64,000 nucleotides of DNA from Qipengyuania_B thermophila (lineage in GTDB: Bacteria > Pseudomonadota > Alphaproteobacteria > Sphingomonadales > Sphingomonadaceae), in the NCBI RefSeq assembly GCF_004153605.1, contig NZ_SDSI01000001.1:62001-126000 (forward strand), given 5' to 3'. The translations under genes and the position numbers were made by a program. Under the pieces are notes generated by a model. It saw only the letters and a program-made list of their open reading frames with translations. It was not told where the DNA came from and did not search any database. This document shows positions 52,665 through 62,224 of this stretch, in pieces (position 1 is the stretch's first letter; each line of letters opens with the position of its first letter).

Positions 52665-53961
52665 ATGTGCTTGCAATCCTCGATGAAGACGAGATTGCAT
52701 CCCGTCGCAATGATGAGACGAGTGCACACGCCACGATCGCGATCATCGCAGCGTCGGCAGGCTGCCGAAATCTCCAGCTGCCCCAACTGATCAGTGCCAC
52801 CCCGATGACGAACAAGGGCATGAGCGCAAAGCGCGCTTGCTCGCGCGCCATGCGCGGGTGCCGCCAGACAGCTATTAAGAATGTCACCACAAGGGCGATG
52901 ATCGGCAGCGAGGCGAACAGGATCTGACGCAGTTCACTGTTTCGCCATGGATAGCCGGTCCACTGATAGGCAAGCTTGCGCAGTGTGAGGTAAGCTGCCG
53001 CTGCTGGCGCCGACGCAATCCACTCGAACGTGCGCCTTTGCAGGAGACGATCTTGCTCTGTGTATGGAAGATCTTGTTCTTCCGCGCTCAGATACCCGTT
53101 GCCGCTGACCGGCAGCCACTTTCCTGGCCCCGTCCATGTCGATCGTCGCTCAAGCTTTGCAACCCCCTCTGAAGTGGACAACAGAACCGGGTTGAGACCT
53201 CCCGCCATAGTTTCGCCACCGTTGGCGGTCAGGAGCACCGGTGTCCCGAGCTTGTGCGACACGTGAATCGACCATGGCAACACGGCCAAAGCGAATCCGG
53301 CCATGACCAGAAGCCAGTTGCGTGCTGCCGAGCGAAGCTGCCCGCACTCCAGCCACACCATGAGCAAGACAATCGGCATCAGCAACTGATACATCGTTCG
53401 CACGTGAGCAAGCGCACCCAACAGAAGGCCCGCCGCCAACCAGCGTGCCGCATGACTAGACCCGCCAGTTCGCGGCATGACTGCCAAAGCTGACAGCAAC
53501 AACGGGAGAGCAAGAGTTTCGCTGTACAACGACGCCGCGATGAAGATCTGGGGAGGCCAAAGGGTTAATGCGGTGCCCGCGAGAAGAGCCGCGCTTCGGC
53601 TCGCTCCGTTCCGACGAAGCGCAACGGAGAGCAGCGGTGGAGCGGTGGCGGCAATCACGCTGACGGCTATCTGCACGAAAAGGAAATCGTCGCTGACCAT
53701 GCGCAGGGCTGCAAGAAGCGCGGGAAATCCCAAGGTTCTGCGACCGGGATCATCGAACCGACCTTCAATTAAGCCGGCACTGAGCTGCCAATATTCCCAT
53801 TCGTCGTAATCAAGCGCCTGAACATCCGAGCGATAGAAGAAGGCCAATCCTGCGAATACATAGATACAGGCAGCAACCGCAAACAGCGGTAGAAGAAAGG
53901 CGAGGAATGATCTGCTGTTCAGTGAGCCGTCCATGCGCTCGACTGCGCTTCGAAAAGCCAT
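52657..53961 (-). CDS. polytopic membrane protein, probable GT-C-like glycosyltransferase
   Basis: A 434-residue inner-membrane protein with about ten hydrophobic segments. After the first segment comes RSDVQALDYDEWEYWQLSAG, with acidic residues in the first periplasmic loop, as in GT-C enzymes that use lipid-linked sugars (ArnT/PMT-like). No clear family name was recognised. The base composition looks lower in GC (about 57-60% by eye) than the neighbours. Codons are also less GC-biased. It is translated ahead of the GT2 gene with an 8-base overlap, suggesting the GT2 makes its donor. The ATG at 53961 has AGGA just before; MDGSL at 53934 is an alternative. Confidence 0.75.
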   Translation of the reverse strand: MAFRSAVERMDGSLNSRSFLAFLLPLFAVAACIYVFAGLAFFYRSDVQALDYDEWEYWQLSAGLIEGRFDDPGRRTLGFPALLAALRMVSDDFLFVQIAVSVIAATAPPLLSVALRRNGASRSAALLAGTALTLWPPQIFIAASLYSETLALPLLLSALAVMPRTGGSSHAARWLAAGLLLGALAHVRTMYQLLMPIVLLMVWLECGQLRSAARNWLLVMAGFALAVLPWSIHVSHKLGTPVLLTANGGETMAGGLNPVLLSTSEGVAKLERRSTWTGPGKWLPVSGNGYLSAEEQDLPYTEQDRLLQRRTFEWIASAPAAAAYLTLRKLAYQWTGYPWRNSELRQILFASLPIIALVVTFLIAVWRHPRMAREQARFALMPLFVIGVALISWGSWRFRQPADAAMIAIVACALVSSLRRDAISSSSRIASTYA

Positions 53962-54094
53962 TCCTGCGCCCCCGCCTTGTATGCCTCGGTGCAACATCAA
54001 GCAACTGACCAATGTGGCATTCTCTTGCTTGCGCTGCCGCTCCTGACACAATCCCGTTGCAATGCAGCATGCCAGCCCACATCATCGTGTTCTG

Positions 54095-56182
54095 ATGCTC
54101 AGGCAATACGAATTGGTCGAACGGGTCAAGGAGTACGATCCGGAAGCCGACGAGGCGCTGCTCAACCGCGCCTATGTCTACACGGTGCAGAAGCACGGCA
54201 CGCAGAAGCGCGCCTCGGGCGACCCGTACTTCTCGCACCCGGTCGAGGTGGCCGGGCTGATGACCGATCTGAAGCTCGACCAGGAAACGATCGCGACCGC
54301 GCTGCTCCACGACACGGTCGAGGACACGCTCACCACCATCGAGGACATCGAACGCAATTTCGGCCCCGACGTCGCCCGGCTCGTGGACGGGGTGACCAAG
54401 CTCAGCAAGATCGAGCAGATGCCCGAGAACGAGCGGGCGGCGGAGAACCTGCGCAAGTTCCTGCTCGCCATGAGCGAGGACATCCGGGTGCTGCTGGTGA
54501 AGCTCGGCGACCGGCTGCACAACATGCGCACCCTCAACTTCATCAAGAACCCCGAAAAACGGCAGCGCATCGCACGCGAGACGATGGAGATCTACGCGCC
54601 GCTGGCCGAGCGGGTCGGCATGTACGAATACATGCGCGAGATGCAGCTCCTTGCCTTCGAGCAGCTCGAGCCCGACGGCTACCAGACGATCACGCAGCGG
54701 CTGGAGCAGATCAGGCGGCAGGACAAGGGGCAGGTGGATGCCATCGCGCTCGACATCAAGCACGTTCTCGCGCAGGCCGGAGTGCGGGTGGAGGTCACCG
54801 GCCGCGAAAAGCACCCCTACTCGATCTGGCGCAAGATGGCCGAACGCCACGTCACCTTCGAACAGATCACGGACATCATGGCCTTCCGGGTCATCTGCGA
54901 GGATGAACTCGACTGCTACCGGGCGCTGGGCGTGCTGCACACCACCTGGCAGTTCCTGCCCGGCCGGTTCAAGGACTACATCTCCACGCCCAAGAGCAAC
55001 GGCTACCGCAGCCTGCACACCGCCCTGCTGTACGAAAACTCGATGCGGGTCGAGGTGCAGATCCGCACCCGCGAGATGCATCGGCTCAACGAGTTTGGGC
55101 TGGCCGCGCACTGGGCCTACAAGCAGGGCGCGCGCCCCGACGGTCAGGTCGGCTGGCTGCGCGACCTGATCGAGATCGTCGACGCCAGCAACGACCCCGA
55201 GGAACTCCTCGAGCACACCCGCATGGCGATCTACCAGGATCGCATCTTCGCGTTCACCCCCAAGGGCGCGCTGTTCCAGCTTCCCCGCGGCGCCACGCCG
55301 GTGGATTTCGCCTTTGCGGTCCACACCAATCTCGGCCTGCAGACGGTGGGCGCCAAGATCAACGGCCGGCATGTGCCGCTGCGCTCGCAGCTTGCCAATG
55401 GCGACGTGGTCGAGATCATCAAGAACCCCGAGGCCGAGCCGCAGCTGTCATGGCTGGGCTTTGTCGTCACCGGGAAGGCCCGGGCGGCGATCCGGCGCGC
55501 GGTGCGGGCGCGAGAACGTGCCGAGGTCGCGGCTCTCGGGCAAAAGCTGTTCGACGAGATCGCCAGCCGCGTTCCGGCGCGCATCGGCAAGAAGGCGACC
55601 CGCGCGGCCGTCGCCCGCCTCGGAATGGAGGAGGAGGAGGAGCTGATGTACGCCATCGGCGCCGCCAAGCTCAGCGACAAGGAAGTCATGGAGGCGCTGG
55701 TGCCGGGGTGCACCGCCGAACTCGGGCCGGAAGAGGACTGGAAGCAGAAAGGCGCAATCTCCATCCGCGGCCTGTCTCCCGGCGCGGGGTTCCAGTTGGC
55801 GGAATGCTGCCATCCGGTGCCCGGTGACCGGATCGTCGGCCTGCGCCGCCCCGATCAGCCGGTCGAGGTGCACAACATCGACTGCCTCGCCGTGGCCAAG
55901 GCGCTCGACGCCGACTGGCGCGATCTCTCGTGGGGTCCGCGGTCCCAGGGTGCCGTCGGCCGGATGCGGGTGACCCTCTACGACCGGCCGGGCACGCTGG
56001 CGGAAGCGGCCGGGATCATCGCGCGCAACCTCGCCAATGTGCGCGGACTGCACCAGACGCACCGGGATCCGCCGTTCACCACCTACGAGGTGGACGTCGA
56101 GGTGCAGGATGCCAAGCACCTTCACCGCATTCTCAGCGCCCTTCGCGCCAGCGATGCGATCAGCGGCGCGGAACGGGTCTGA
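54095..56182 (+). CDS. rsh: bifunctional (p)ppGpp synthetase/hydrolase (RelA/SpoT homologue)
   Basis: A 695-residue stringent-response enzyme. The HD hydrolase domain has intact LLHDTVEDT (His72, Asp73). The synthetase domain carries GRFKDYISTPKSNGYRSLHT; the RxKD form (Arg291-Asp294) is typical of bifunctional Rel rather than RelA-only enzymes. TGS (IFAFTPKGALFQLPRGATPV), zinc-finger-like (ECCHPVPGDRIVG) and C-terminal ACT domains follow. A start at 54062 is possible; MLRQYELVERVKEYDP at 54095 is the family N-terminus. It is monocistronic and divergent from the membrane glycosyltransferase. Confidence 0.96.
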   Translation: MLRQYELVERVKEYDPEADEALLNRAYVYTVQKHGTQKRASGDPYFSHPVEVAGLMTDLKLDQETIATALLHDTVEDTLTTIEDIERNFGPDVARLVDGVTKLSKIEQMPENERAAENLRKFLLAMSEDIRVLLVKLGDRLHNMRTLNFIKNPEKRQRIARETMEIYAPLAERVGMYEYMREMQLLAFEQLEPDGYQTITQRLEQIRRQDKGQVDAIALDIKHVLAQAGVRVEVTGREKHPYSIWRKMAERHVTFEQITDIMAFRVICEDELDCYRALGVLHTTWQFLPGRFKDYISTPKSNGYRSLHTALLYENSMRVEVQIRTREMHRLNEFGLAAHWAYKQGARPDGQVGWLRDLIEIVDASNDPEELLEHTRMAIYQDRIFAFTPKGALFQLPRGATPVDFAFAVHTNLGLQTVGAKINGRHVPLRSQLANGDVVEIIKNPEAEPQLSWLGFVVTGKARAAIRRAVRARERAEVAALGQKLFDEIASRVPARIGKKATRAAVARLGMEEEEELMYAIGAAKLSDKEVMEALVPGCTAELGPEEDWKQKGAISIRGLSPGAGFQLAECCHPVPGDRIVGLRRPDQPVEVHNIDCLAVAKALDADWRDLSWGPRSQGAVGRMRVTLYDRPGTLAEAAGIIARNLANVRGLHQTHRDPPFTTYEVDVEVQDAKHLHRILSALRASDAISGAERV

Positions 56183-56212
56183 ACACGCGCGCGCCTGTGT
56201 GGCCCGAGCGGC

Positions 56213-56575
56213 TCAGAACTCGAGCTGGTCGTCGCCGTCGCGGATGCGCCACCGCACCAGACGGCACACATCGACATCCCGCCTGATCACCTCACGTCCG
56301 GTCCGCATCGTGACCTTGAGGTCGTAGCGGCAATAATCCGTCCCATCGTAGAAATTGATCACCCGCGTGTCGCCGGGAGCGATGGTTTCGGAACCAAGAA
56401 TGTCCTCTTCGTAGGTGTCTCGCGAGATGTTCGAGCCTCGCAGCTCCCAGATCGCGATTGACGCCTCGTTGATGACGAGAACGCGCCGATCGTTGCCGTC
56501 CGGATCGGACGCGGACGCGCCGCTTGCCGACAGGCCCAACGCCGCCGCACATGCCAATGCCCACAGATGCTTCAT
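56213..56575 (-). CDS. small secreted protein with conserved Cys pair (unknown function)
   Basis: A 120-residue protein with signal peptide (MKHLWALACAAALGLSASGA, cleavage near ASASD). The mature part reads RRVLVINEASIAIWELRGSN then EEDILGSETIAPGDTRVINF, and ends with DYCRYDLKVTM and DVDVCRLVRW. Two cysteines probably form a disulfide. This beta-sandwich-like pattern with TIAPG and C.YDL recurs in small exported alphaproteobacterial proteins without assigned function. It is convergent with rsh. Confidence 0.78.
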   Translation of the reverse strand: MKHLWALACAAALGLSASGASASDPDGNDRRVLVINEASIAIWELRGSNISRDTYEEDILGSETIAPGDTRVINFYDGTDYCRYDLKVTMRTGREVIRRDVDVCRLVRWRIRDGDDQLEF

Positions 56576-56729
56576 CCCGAGTCTCCCGCACTATCCTCTT
56601 GAACGCGTTGCAGCTGCTGTTCCTTCAGCGCGACGACCCGGCTGCGCGGTTCATCGTAGGGGCACGCGGCGGCACTGCAACAGCAATTCACCCGGACGGC
56701 GGCCGTCTGGGTGAGGAGGCACCCGAACG

Positions 56730-57722
56730 TCAGGGCGCGGGAAGGCGCCGCACCGGCACCGGAATGTTGCAGACGTCCGCACCGCCCGCCGGCTGGATGA
56801 AGAACGGGTCGCGCCGGTTCGCCCGCGCGTCAGCGTAGGCGGCGAAGGTCGCGCTCTCGGTCGAGAGGTACTGGAAGCGCGGACGTGTCTGCTGGCCTGC
56901 CGCTTCGCTGCTTGAGGCCGGGTCGGCTTCGGGCAGGTCCCTGGCCAAGCGGATCGAGACGATCGGCACCCGCTCCTGCGGGGTCTTGTAGAACCCCAGC
57001 GCCTCCGTCCCGCGTGGCAGGCTGGAGAGGTGCTCGATCCCCTCCACCACCCGCCCGACCAGCGCGATGTTGCGGTCAAGATGCCGCGGCGCATGGCCGA
57101 TCACCGCGTACAGTTCCGCGCCTGATCCGGTGTCCGGCGGCATCCCCCGCCCCACGCCGACCATGCCGTAGCAGTGGACGGGCCACTCGCGAGCGCCGTC
57201 TGTCGAGACTGGCCAGCCGCGCCTAAAGCTCGCACCGGGAGCGTATGGATCACACAGCCATACCGACCTGACTTTCGAGCGATCTCCGCACGGGTTCATC
57301 AGAACGGCAATGGCATTTAGTTGATGGGCGTAGTCGGCCCTGTCCATGACCCGCAGCCCCGCCGGCAGCTTCTTCGCCTTCGCCGCGTCTTCTCCGTCCG
57401 GGTCGCCCCATTGCGCGACGTAATTGTCCTGCACCCGGTTTACGCTCAGCCCGTCATACCATCCCGCTCGCGCCAGCGTGCGGATGTTCTCCACCCACCC
57501 CTGGCTGAAAGGCGGCGGCATCAGCTGGATGACCACCTGCCGCGGCTTGCCCCCCGCATCGGGTGCCAGCGTCATCACCAGCAGGTCGGACGGGGCGATG
57601 GCGACCCAGTCGGACGCCGGCGCAGCGGCGACGATCTCGTTCGGGGATCGCCGGTCCTGTTCCCGTGCCGCCCCGGATGTGGCGACGACGGCAGCGACGA
57701 AGAGGAACGCGGGCTTCAGCAT
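56730..57722 (-). CDS. cyclophilin-type peptidyl-prolyl isomerase, secreted
   Basis: A 330-residue exported protein with signal peptide (MLKPAFLFVAAVVATSGAAR). A cyclophilin-like domain spans about 45-270: VVIQLMPPPFSQGWVENIRT, WYDGLSVNRVQDNYVAQWGD (Arg of the active site retained, His-Arg replaced by Asn-Arg), YGMVGVGRGMPPDTGSGAEL and NIALVGRVVEGIEHLSSLPR. A C-terminal tail ends PAGGADVCNIPVPVRR. It is divergent in sequence from typical cyclophilins, as in sphingomonad homologues; activity is inferred. It lies next to the tRNA-Ser gene, whose 5' end is 99 bases from its start. Confidence 0.85.
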   Translation of the reverse strand: MLKPAFLFVAAVVATSGAAREQDRRSPNEIVAAAPASDWVAIAPSDLLVMTLAPDAGGKPRQVVIQLMPPPFSQGWVENIRTLARAGWYDGLSVNRVQDNYVAQWGDPDGEDAAKAKKLPAGLRVMDRADYAHQLNAIAVLMNPCGDRSKVRSVWLCDPYAPGASFRRGWPVSTDGAREWPVHCYGMVGVGRGMPPDTGSGAELYAVIGHAPRHLDRNIALVGRVVEGIEHLSSLPRGTEALGFYKTPQERVPIVSIRLARDLPEADPASSSEAAGQQTRPRFQYLSTESATFAAYADARANRRDPFFIQPAGGADVCNIPVPVRRLPAP

Positions 57723-57821
57723 GGAAGCAGTGTGACACTGCCTGCGACCTGGGAAAAGCGCGAGCCTTGCGCCTGTCCACAAGCCTGCTAAGGCGCACAG
57801 CCTGTCCGTCCAGGGACATGC

Positions 57822-57912
57822 GGAGCGGTGGCCGAGTGGTCGAAGGCGCACGCCTGGAAAGTGTGTATACGGCAAAACCGTATCGAGGGTTCGAATCCCT
57901 CCCGCTCCGCCA
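57822..57912 (+). tRNA. tRNA-Ser(GGA)
   Basis: Acceptor stem GGAGCGG (57822-57828) pairs with CCGCTCC (57902-57908), followed by G and encoded CCA. The anticodon loop CTGGAAA has a five-pair stem (CACGC/GTGTG), giving anticodon GGA. A long variable arm (TATACGGCAAAACCGTAT region) and T-arm GAGGGTTCGAATCCCTC mark a class II Ser tRNA. tRNA-Ser genes are common integration sites, and what follows looks accessory. Confidence 0.95.
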
Positions 57913-58051
57913 TTCAACCCATTGGAATTGTTCTATTCCTTGGGTTGAGCGCGAAAAATCCCGTTTGTTTCAACGGTTATAGGCCATGGGCTGTCCACCG
58001 GGTTTAGCCGGATATGCCCCTCACCATGCTCTCTCGCGGCCGATATTCTCC

Positions 58052-58088
58052 AAAGCTCTCGACTACACCGGTTTCAGTGTAGAGCTTT
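58052..58088. repeat. imperfect hairpin between tRNA-Ser and IS element
   Basis: AAAGCT-(5)-CTACAC (58052-58068) pairs with GTGTAG-AGCTTT (58077-58088), with an 8-base loop and a 5-base bulge. It ends 3 bases before the IS left end. It may be a fragment of an earlier element or a terminator. The 180 bases between tRNA and IS hold no gene I can support. Confidence 0.5.
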
Positions 58089-58091
58089 ATC

Positions 58092-58104
58092 TGACGTGAC
58101 CCCC
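58092..58104 (+). repeat. IS left terminal inverted repeat
   Basis: TGACGTGACCCCC, identical to the reverse complement of 59387-59399. Confidence 0.85.
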
Positions 58105-58154
58105 TGATTTTCCTCCACACCGATTAGAGTCTGGCCCTTTGGAAGGACGGACAG

Positions 58155-58440
58155 ATGAAGCGAACGAGGTTCACGGAAGAGCAGATTATTGGCGTGCTGA
58201 AGGAAGCGGAGGCGGGTGCGAAGTGGCTGACCTGGCTCGGCGACACGGCGTAACGGAAGCGACGATCTACAACTGGAAGGCCAAGTATGGCGGCCTTGAG
58301 GTCTCCGAGGCCCGACGGCTGCGGGAGCTTGAGAGCGAGAACGCGAAGCTCAAGCGGCTGCTGGCCGACACGATGCTGGACAACGTTGCGCTGACCCGAA
58401 GGGCGGCGAAGCTAACGATCTTCTGGCAAAAAAGTTCTGA
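58155..58440 (+). pseudogene. IS3-family transposase OrfA, frameshifted
   Basis: The N-terminus MKRTRFTEEQIIGVLKEAEA is followed, after loss of one G near 58220 (GCGAAG-TGGCTGACC), by a stop at 58250. The continuing frame reads VADLARRHGVTEATIYNWKA and ESENAKLKRLLADTMLDNVA. A 20-base insertion (about 58395-58416) then shifts frame again before DLLAKKF and the stop at 58438. The helix-turn-helix and leucine-zipper parts are recognisable, but the gene is broken twice. Confidence 0.85.
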
Positions 58441-58451
58441 CGCCCGCCGCC

Positions 58452-59292
58452 ATGCGGGAAGCTGTGGCTCATCTTCAGGCCTGCCACGGGATGAGCGAAC
58501 GGCGGGCGTGCCGTGTCATCGATGCTGATCGCAAGAGCGTGCGCTACCGTTCCACCCGGGACGATGATGCCGGGTTGCGTGAGAAGCTGCGCGAGCTGGC
58601 CAACCAGCGTCGCCGGTTCGGCTATCGCCGTCTGCACATTCTGCTGCGCCGGGAGGGCGTGATGATCAACCGCAAGAGGACCCAACGTATCTACCAGGAG
58701 GAAGGGCTGGCAGTCAGGCGGCGGCGCAGCCGCAGGAGGGCCGTGGGGACCAGAGCGCCTTCTCCGGTGCTGGCGCTGCCGAACCAGCGCTGGAGCCTCG
58801 ACTTCGTACATGACCAGATGGCGTCGGGCCGAAGGTTCCGCGTGCTCAACGTGGTCGATGACGTGACCAGGGAGTGCCTGGCAGCGGTGCCCGACACCTC
58901 GATCTCGGGTCGCCGGGTCGTGCGCGAGCTGACCCAGCTGATCGATCAGCGTGGCAAGCCCGCCATGATCGTCAGCGACAACGGCACCGAACTCACCAGC
59001 AATGCCGTGCTGGCCTGGTGCGGGGAGATCGGTGTGGAGTGGCATTACATCGCGCCGGGCAGGCCGATGCAGAACGGCTACGTCGAGAGGTTGGCCTCCG
59101 GCCAGCTTCGCTTTCAACGGCCGCATGCGCGACGAACTGCTCAACGAGACACTGTTCCTCAGCCTGACCCATGCCCGGGTCGAGATCGCGGCCTGGGTGG
59201 AAGACTACAACAGGGAGAGACCGCACTCGTCCCTTGGCTATGCAACCCCGGCGGCGTTCGCCGCCGAACTGGATAAGCAATGGGCTGCGTAG
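58452..59292 (+). pseudogene. IS3-family transposase OrfB (DDE integrase), frameshifted
   Basis: The frame reads MREAVAHLQACHGMSERRAC, then the HTH_21 region and the rve core LPNQRWSLDFVHDQMASGRR (first Asp), IVSDNGTELTSNAVLAW (second Asp). After PGRPMQNGYVE a 22-base insertion (about 59090-59115) breaks the frame; the other frame continues FNGRMRDELLNETLFLS and NRERPHSSLGYATPAAF with the terminal Glu region. It is inactive unless corrected. Confidence 0.85.
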
Positions 59293-59386
59293 CGGAGCCC
59301 GTAGGGCGTAGCGAAGTAGGCCAGTGCTTCAACCGCGCTGATGCGCAAAACAACCGACCGGCTCTAATCCCAGCTGGGGGAAAGCT

Positions 59387-59399
59387 GGGGGTCACGTCA
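59387..59399 (-). repeat. IS right terminal inverted repeat
   Basis: GGGGGTCACGTCA, the reverse complement of the left end. About 97 bases without a gene follow before the HNH gene's stop. Confidence 0.85.
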
Positions 59400-59495
59400 A
59401 ACGTGTCGATCGCTGGGCCAGGATCGCTGATCGGTGGGACGAGCCGAACGAGGACATCGCATTCCTCCGAACTCTGGCTGAAGAAGATTGATCGT

Positions 59496-60284
59496 TTAGC
59501 CTTCAGCCGAAATCCAGATGTTGTCGCGGTGCCACTTTAGGCGTTCCCGATGCTGGTCTGAAAGTGGCAGTGGCGGAACGTTTTCCAGTCCCAGAGCTTC
59601 ACGGGCATCCAGTCCCAGCTTTGGGGAAGCTATCGACCTTCCCAGATCATCAAATGTCACAAGACCGGCATCAAAGGCCGCGTCCCACAAGGCTGAGAGC
59701 AGCAGGCCATTGTGGACGTTCAACCGCTCTTGGTCGCTGCTACACGCCGCCCACGGAATAATGTGTGATGCCCGCAGGAGTTCGGGTTCCCTCACACCCG
59801 TTAGGGGGCAGGTCGCATTCCAATAGTCCACCAGTGCCGAGCGAAACCGGTTCTGGCCGATGCGAACTTTTTGCTCTCGTTCGGCCTCGGTATCGCCCAG
59901 ATGCGCGGTATCGTTGAGGAAGTCCTCGTAAGGCAGTGTCGGCAAGCACATCGACAATCGGTAGACGGCACTGACTGCTTCGAAGAGGCCATCTCTATCC
60001 TGGAATGCGAAGGCTCCGGCGTGCCCTTTTGCGCAAGGCCCGGCCAGCTCAGCCTTCAGCTCCCGTGCCGCCCCGGGATGCGCGACGGACAGGAAGAAAG
60101 GTCCGGCCATCCCATTTGTTGATGCCGCGACTGCGATTTCACCGGGCGCTGACGCCGACGAGAAGAACAACCAGCCCGCTGCCTGTCCTTGCGGGATCCG
60201 ATAGCCATGCTCGTTGGCAGCGTCGCGAAGTTCGGATTCCAGCGCGAACGGATATTCAGATAGCCGATCTCTGGTATCGATCAT
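59496..60284 (-). CDS. HNH endonuclease (HNH_2-type)
   Basis: A 262-residue protein with a C-terminal HNH nuclease domain. The core is VRIGQNRFRSALVDYWNATC, PLTGVREPELLRASHIIPWA (Cys159, His174), NVHNGLLLSALWDAAFDAGL (Asn192, Asp201). The N-terminal 130 residues are an unassigned domain with WLFFSSASAPGEIAVAAST. Enzymes of this class are found with restriction systems and defence islands. The stop is near the IS end; the start overlaps the upstream DUF262 gene by 4 bases, so they form one unit. Target preference is unknown. Confidence 0.87.
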   Translation of the reverse strand: MIDTRDRLSEYPFALESELRDAANEHGYRIPQGQAAGWLFFSSASAPGEIAVAASTNGMAGPFFLSVAHPGAARELKAELAGPCAKGHAGAFAFQDRDGLFEAVSAVYRLSMCLPTLPYEDFLNDTAHLGDTEAEREQKVRIGQNRFRSALVDYWNATCPLTGVREPELLRASHIIPWAACSSDQERLNVHNGLLLSALWDAAFDAGLVTFDDLGRSIASPKLGLDAREALGLENVPPLPLSDQHRERLKWHRDNIWISAEG

Positions 60285-62223
60285 GCGACAGGCTCACCCT
60301 CGACTTCATGGATCACATATTGGCGGAAAGCCTCTGCAGTCGTGAAGCACCTGAAACCGGCTGAATTGGCGAGCGACATCAGCTCTGCGCTTTCGTCGAT
60401 CAGCACTGCCACCGCTTCCGTCAATTCCTGCCGGACACCATTAGGCCAAGCGATGTCGAGCACAGCCTGCTGTCCGCCGGTAGCTTCATCTACCAACTCA
60501 AACGCCAGAACGCCTTCCGCCAGCCCGCGGTCCTGCGTCCAGGCATTGAGTTCGACCAATTCATTCTCTTCTTCCTCGGTGGCGAACCCGCCAATCACTG
60601 CGGGGGCGGCCAGAATGGGGGCTGCACTGGCAAGCCAACGATCCGCCTCTGCTCCCAGCAAGCTGGCCAGCTGCTTATTAGCCTCGGCTGCCAGCAGTTC
60701 GCGCCGTGCAGCGAGGAAGTCCTGATAGTTTTCAATTCGCCAAAGATTGCGATCTATAGGGATCCACTGAGTTGCCAGTGCGCCCGGATGGTTGGCTTCG
60801 ATTTCTTCGAAATACACCTCAGGGCGCTCATCTGAAATGTTGAGGTTCGTCCCCTTCGTGAGGAAGCAAAAATTAGCAATCGCATTGACATCGGCCCGGC
60901 TGAAATTCGCTTTGTAGAGTTGCGCCTTGGGGAAGATGTGGTGGACCTCTAGTTTGCTGAGCTTGCCTAGCATATCGGCCTTTAGCGGTAGTCCGGTCCC
61001 CCAGTCGCGTGCTTCGGCCATGCGGGTGAGCATGTAGAGCACCGGGTAGAAGCGGGATCCCATGTTCCAACCGGTGAAATGGCCCGGTTCCACGCGGAGG
61101 CCGCCGTGCCACAGACGCAGGACATCCAGCATGCGGTCGAGCCCACCGGCAGACAGTGCTTCAAGGTCTGCGTCGATGAAGCTCTCGGTCGAACCTGAAA
61201 AACGCCCCCACATGGCAGCCTGCGCATACCAGAACAACAGCTTGTCCCGTTCCTGCTGGCTCATCGGCCCGGCATGCTGATCGAGGTAACGGGCCATGAC
61301 GGGAACTGCCCCGCGGCCAAAGAACACGCGGTCGTGATCAAGGCCAAGGCGCCCGGCAATCAGGTTCAGCGCTGCCTCCACATGCTTGCCGGCGCGTGAA
61401 AGGGCGCCCTGAACCTCTTCTGCGGAGCGTTCATGCAGGTGCAGGAACTTGGCCTCCCCCGTCAGCACGGTGTTGACCGACCGCAGCAGCCAATCGAGCG
61501 AGAAGTCGTATCCCGCCTGCTTCCATGTCGAGAGGCGCGTCTTCATTTCGGCACGCGCTTCCGGCCAGTCGGCGCATATCTTGGCCAGTGCCAGATCGCC
61601 CTTTGATAGCTTGGTGCCGCCGCTGTTCACCTTGTTGAAGATGTCGACCACCACGTCGAGCGTCATGTCCGCTCCGGTGATCTCCTCGATGTGCAGATCA
61701 ATGTCCCGAATGCCGAGGAGCTTGTTCAGGCGGCCGGCATAGTCGCCGATCTGCGGGGCGTGCTCCGGTTTCGCGGCCAGCGCGGCGATCATAGTGCCCA
61801 AGCCATCATTGCCGCCCTTGAACAGGGCGCTGACGTCGATCCACAGCGGATCGTCCTTCATCGCAATCGGCTGATAGAATTGGAACTCTTCGCGTCCGAT
61901 ATGGAAATGCAGGTTGGTGAAGGCCTTCTCATTCCCGTCGAAGAACTTGGGCGGCATGCCCCGGATTACGCCATAGAGCGAGGTCATCCGCTGCTGGCCA
62001 TCGAGCAGCAGCTTGACCACGCCCGGCGCAAGTTCCTGATCGCCGCGAAATTGCGCGCCTTCCGATTGCGTGGCCCAGACCAGCAGCCCACCGACCGGGT
62101 GCCTGCGATAGAGCGAGCCGAAAAGCCCGCGCACCTGATCGCCGCCCCAGACATAGCCGCGCTGAAACTCCGGCAGGGCCATGTGGCCATTGTCGATATA
62201 GTTCAGGATCGTCGAAATCTGCA

Positions 62224-62224
<1 letters not shown>
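60281..62224 (-). CDS. DUF262/HNH protein (GmrSD/BrxU-like modification-dependent nuclease)
   Basis: A 647-residue protein. The N-terminal DUF262 (GmrS/ParB-like NTPase) shows ALPEFQRGYVWGGDQVRGLF and LLLDGQQRMTSLYG (Asp75-Arg79). The C-terminal half contains a DUF1524/HNH-like LEVHHIFPKAQLYKANFSRA (His428, His429) and NAIANFCFLTKGTNLNISDE. GmrSD and BrxU proteins of this layout cut modified phage DNA; related SspE uses phosphorothioate. Here it overlaps an adenine-type DNA methyltransferase gene (1 base) and an HNH gene (4 bases), so the three are likely one defence operon. The last 130 residues are not assigned. Confidence 0.88.

Larger units (their letters stand above)
58092..59399 (+). 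mobile_element. IS3-family insertion sequence, decayed (1308 bp)
   Basis: Perfect 13-base terminal inverted repeats TGACGTGACCCCC (58092-58104 and 59387-59399) bound an orfA/orfB pair typical of IS3 elements, IS51/IS407-like in OrfA type. The A-AAA-AAG slippery site (58428-58434) that normally fuses OrfA and OrfB is intact. Two frame breaks in orfA and one in orfB mean no functional transposase is made. No target duplication is obvious (flanks TATC and AACG). Confidence 0.85.
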
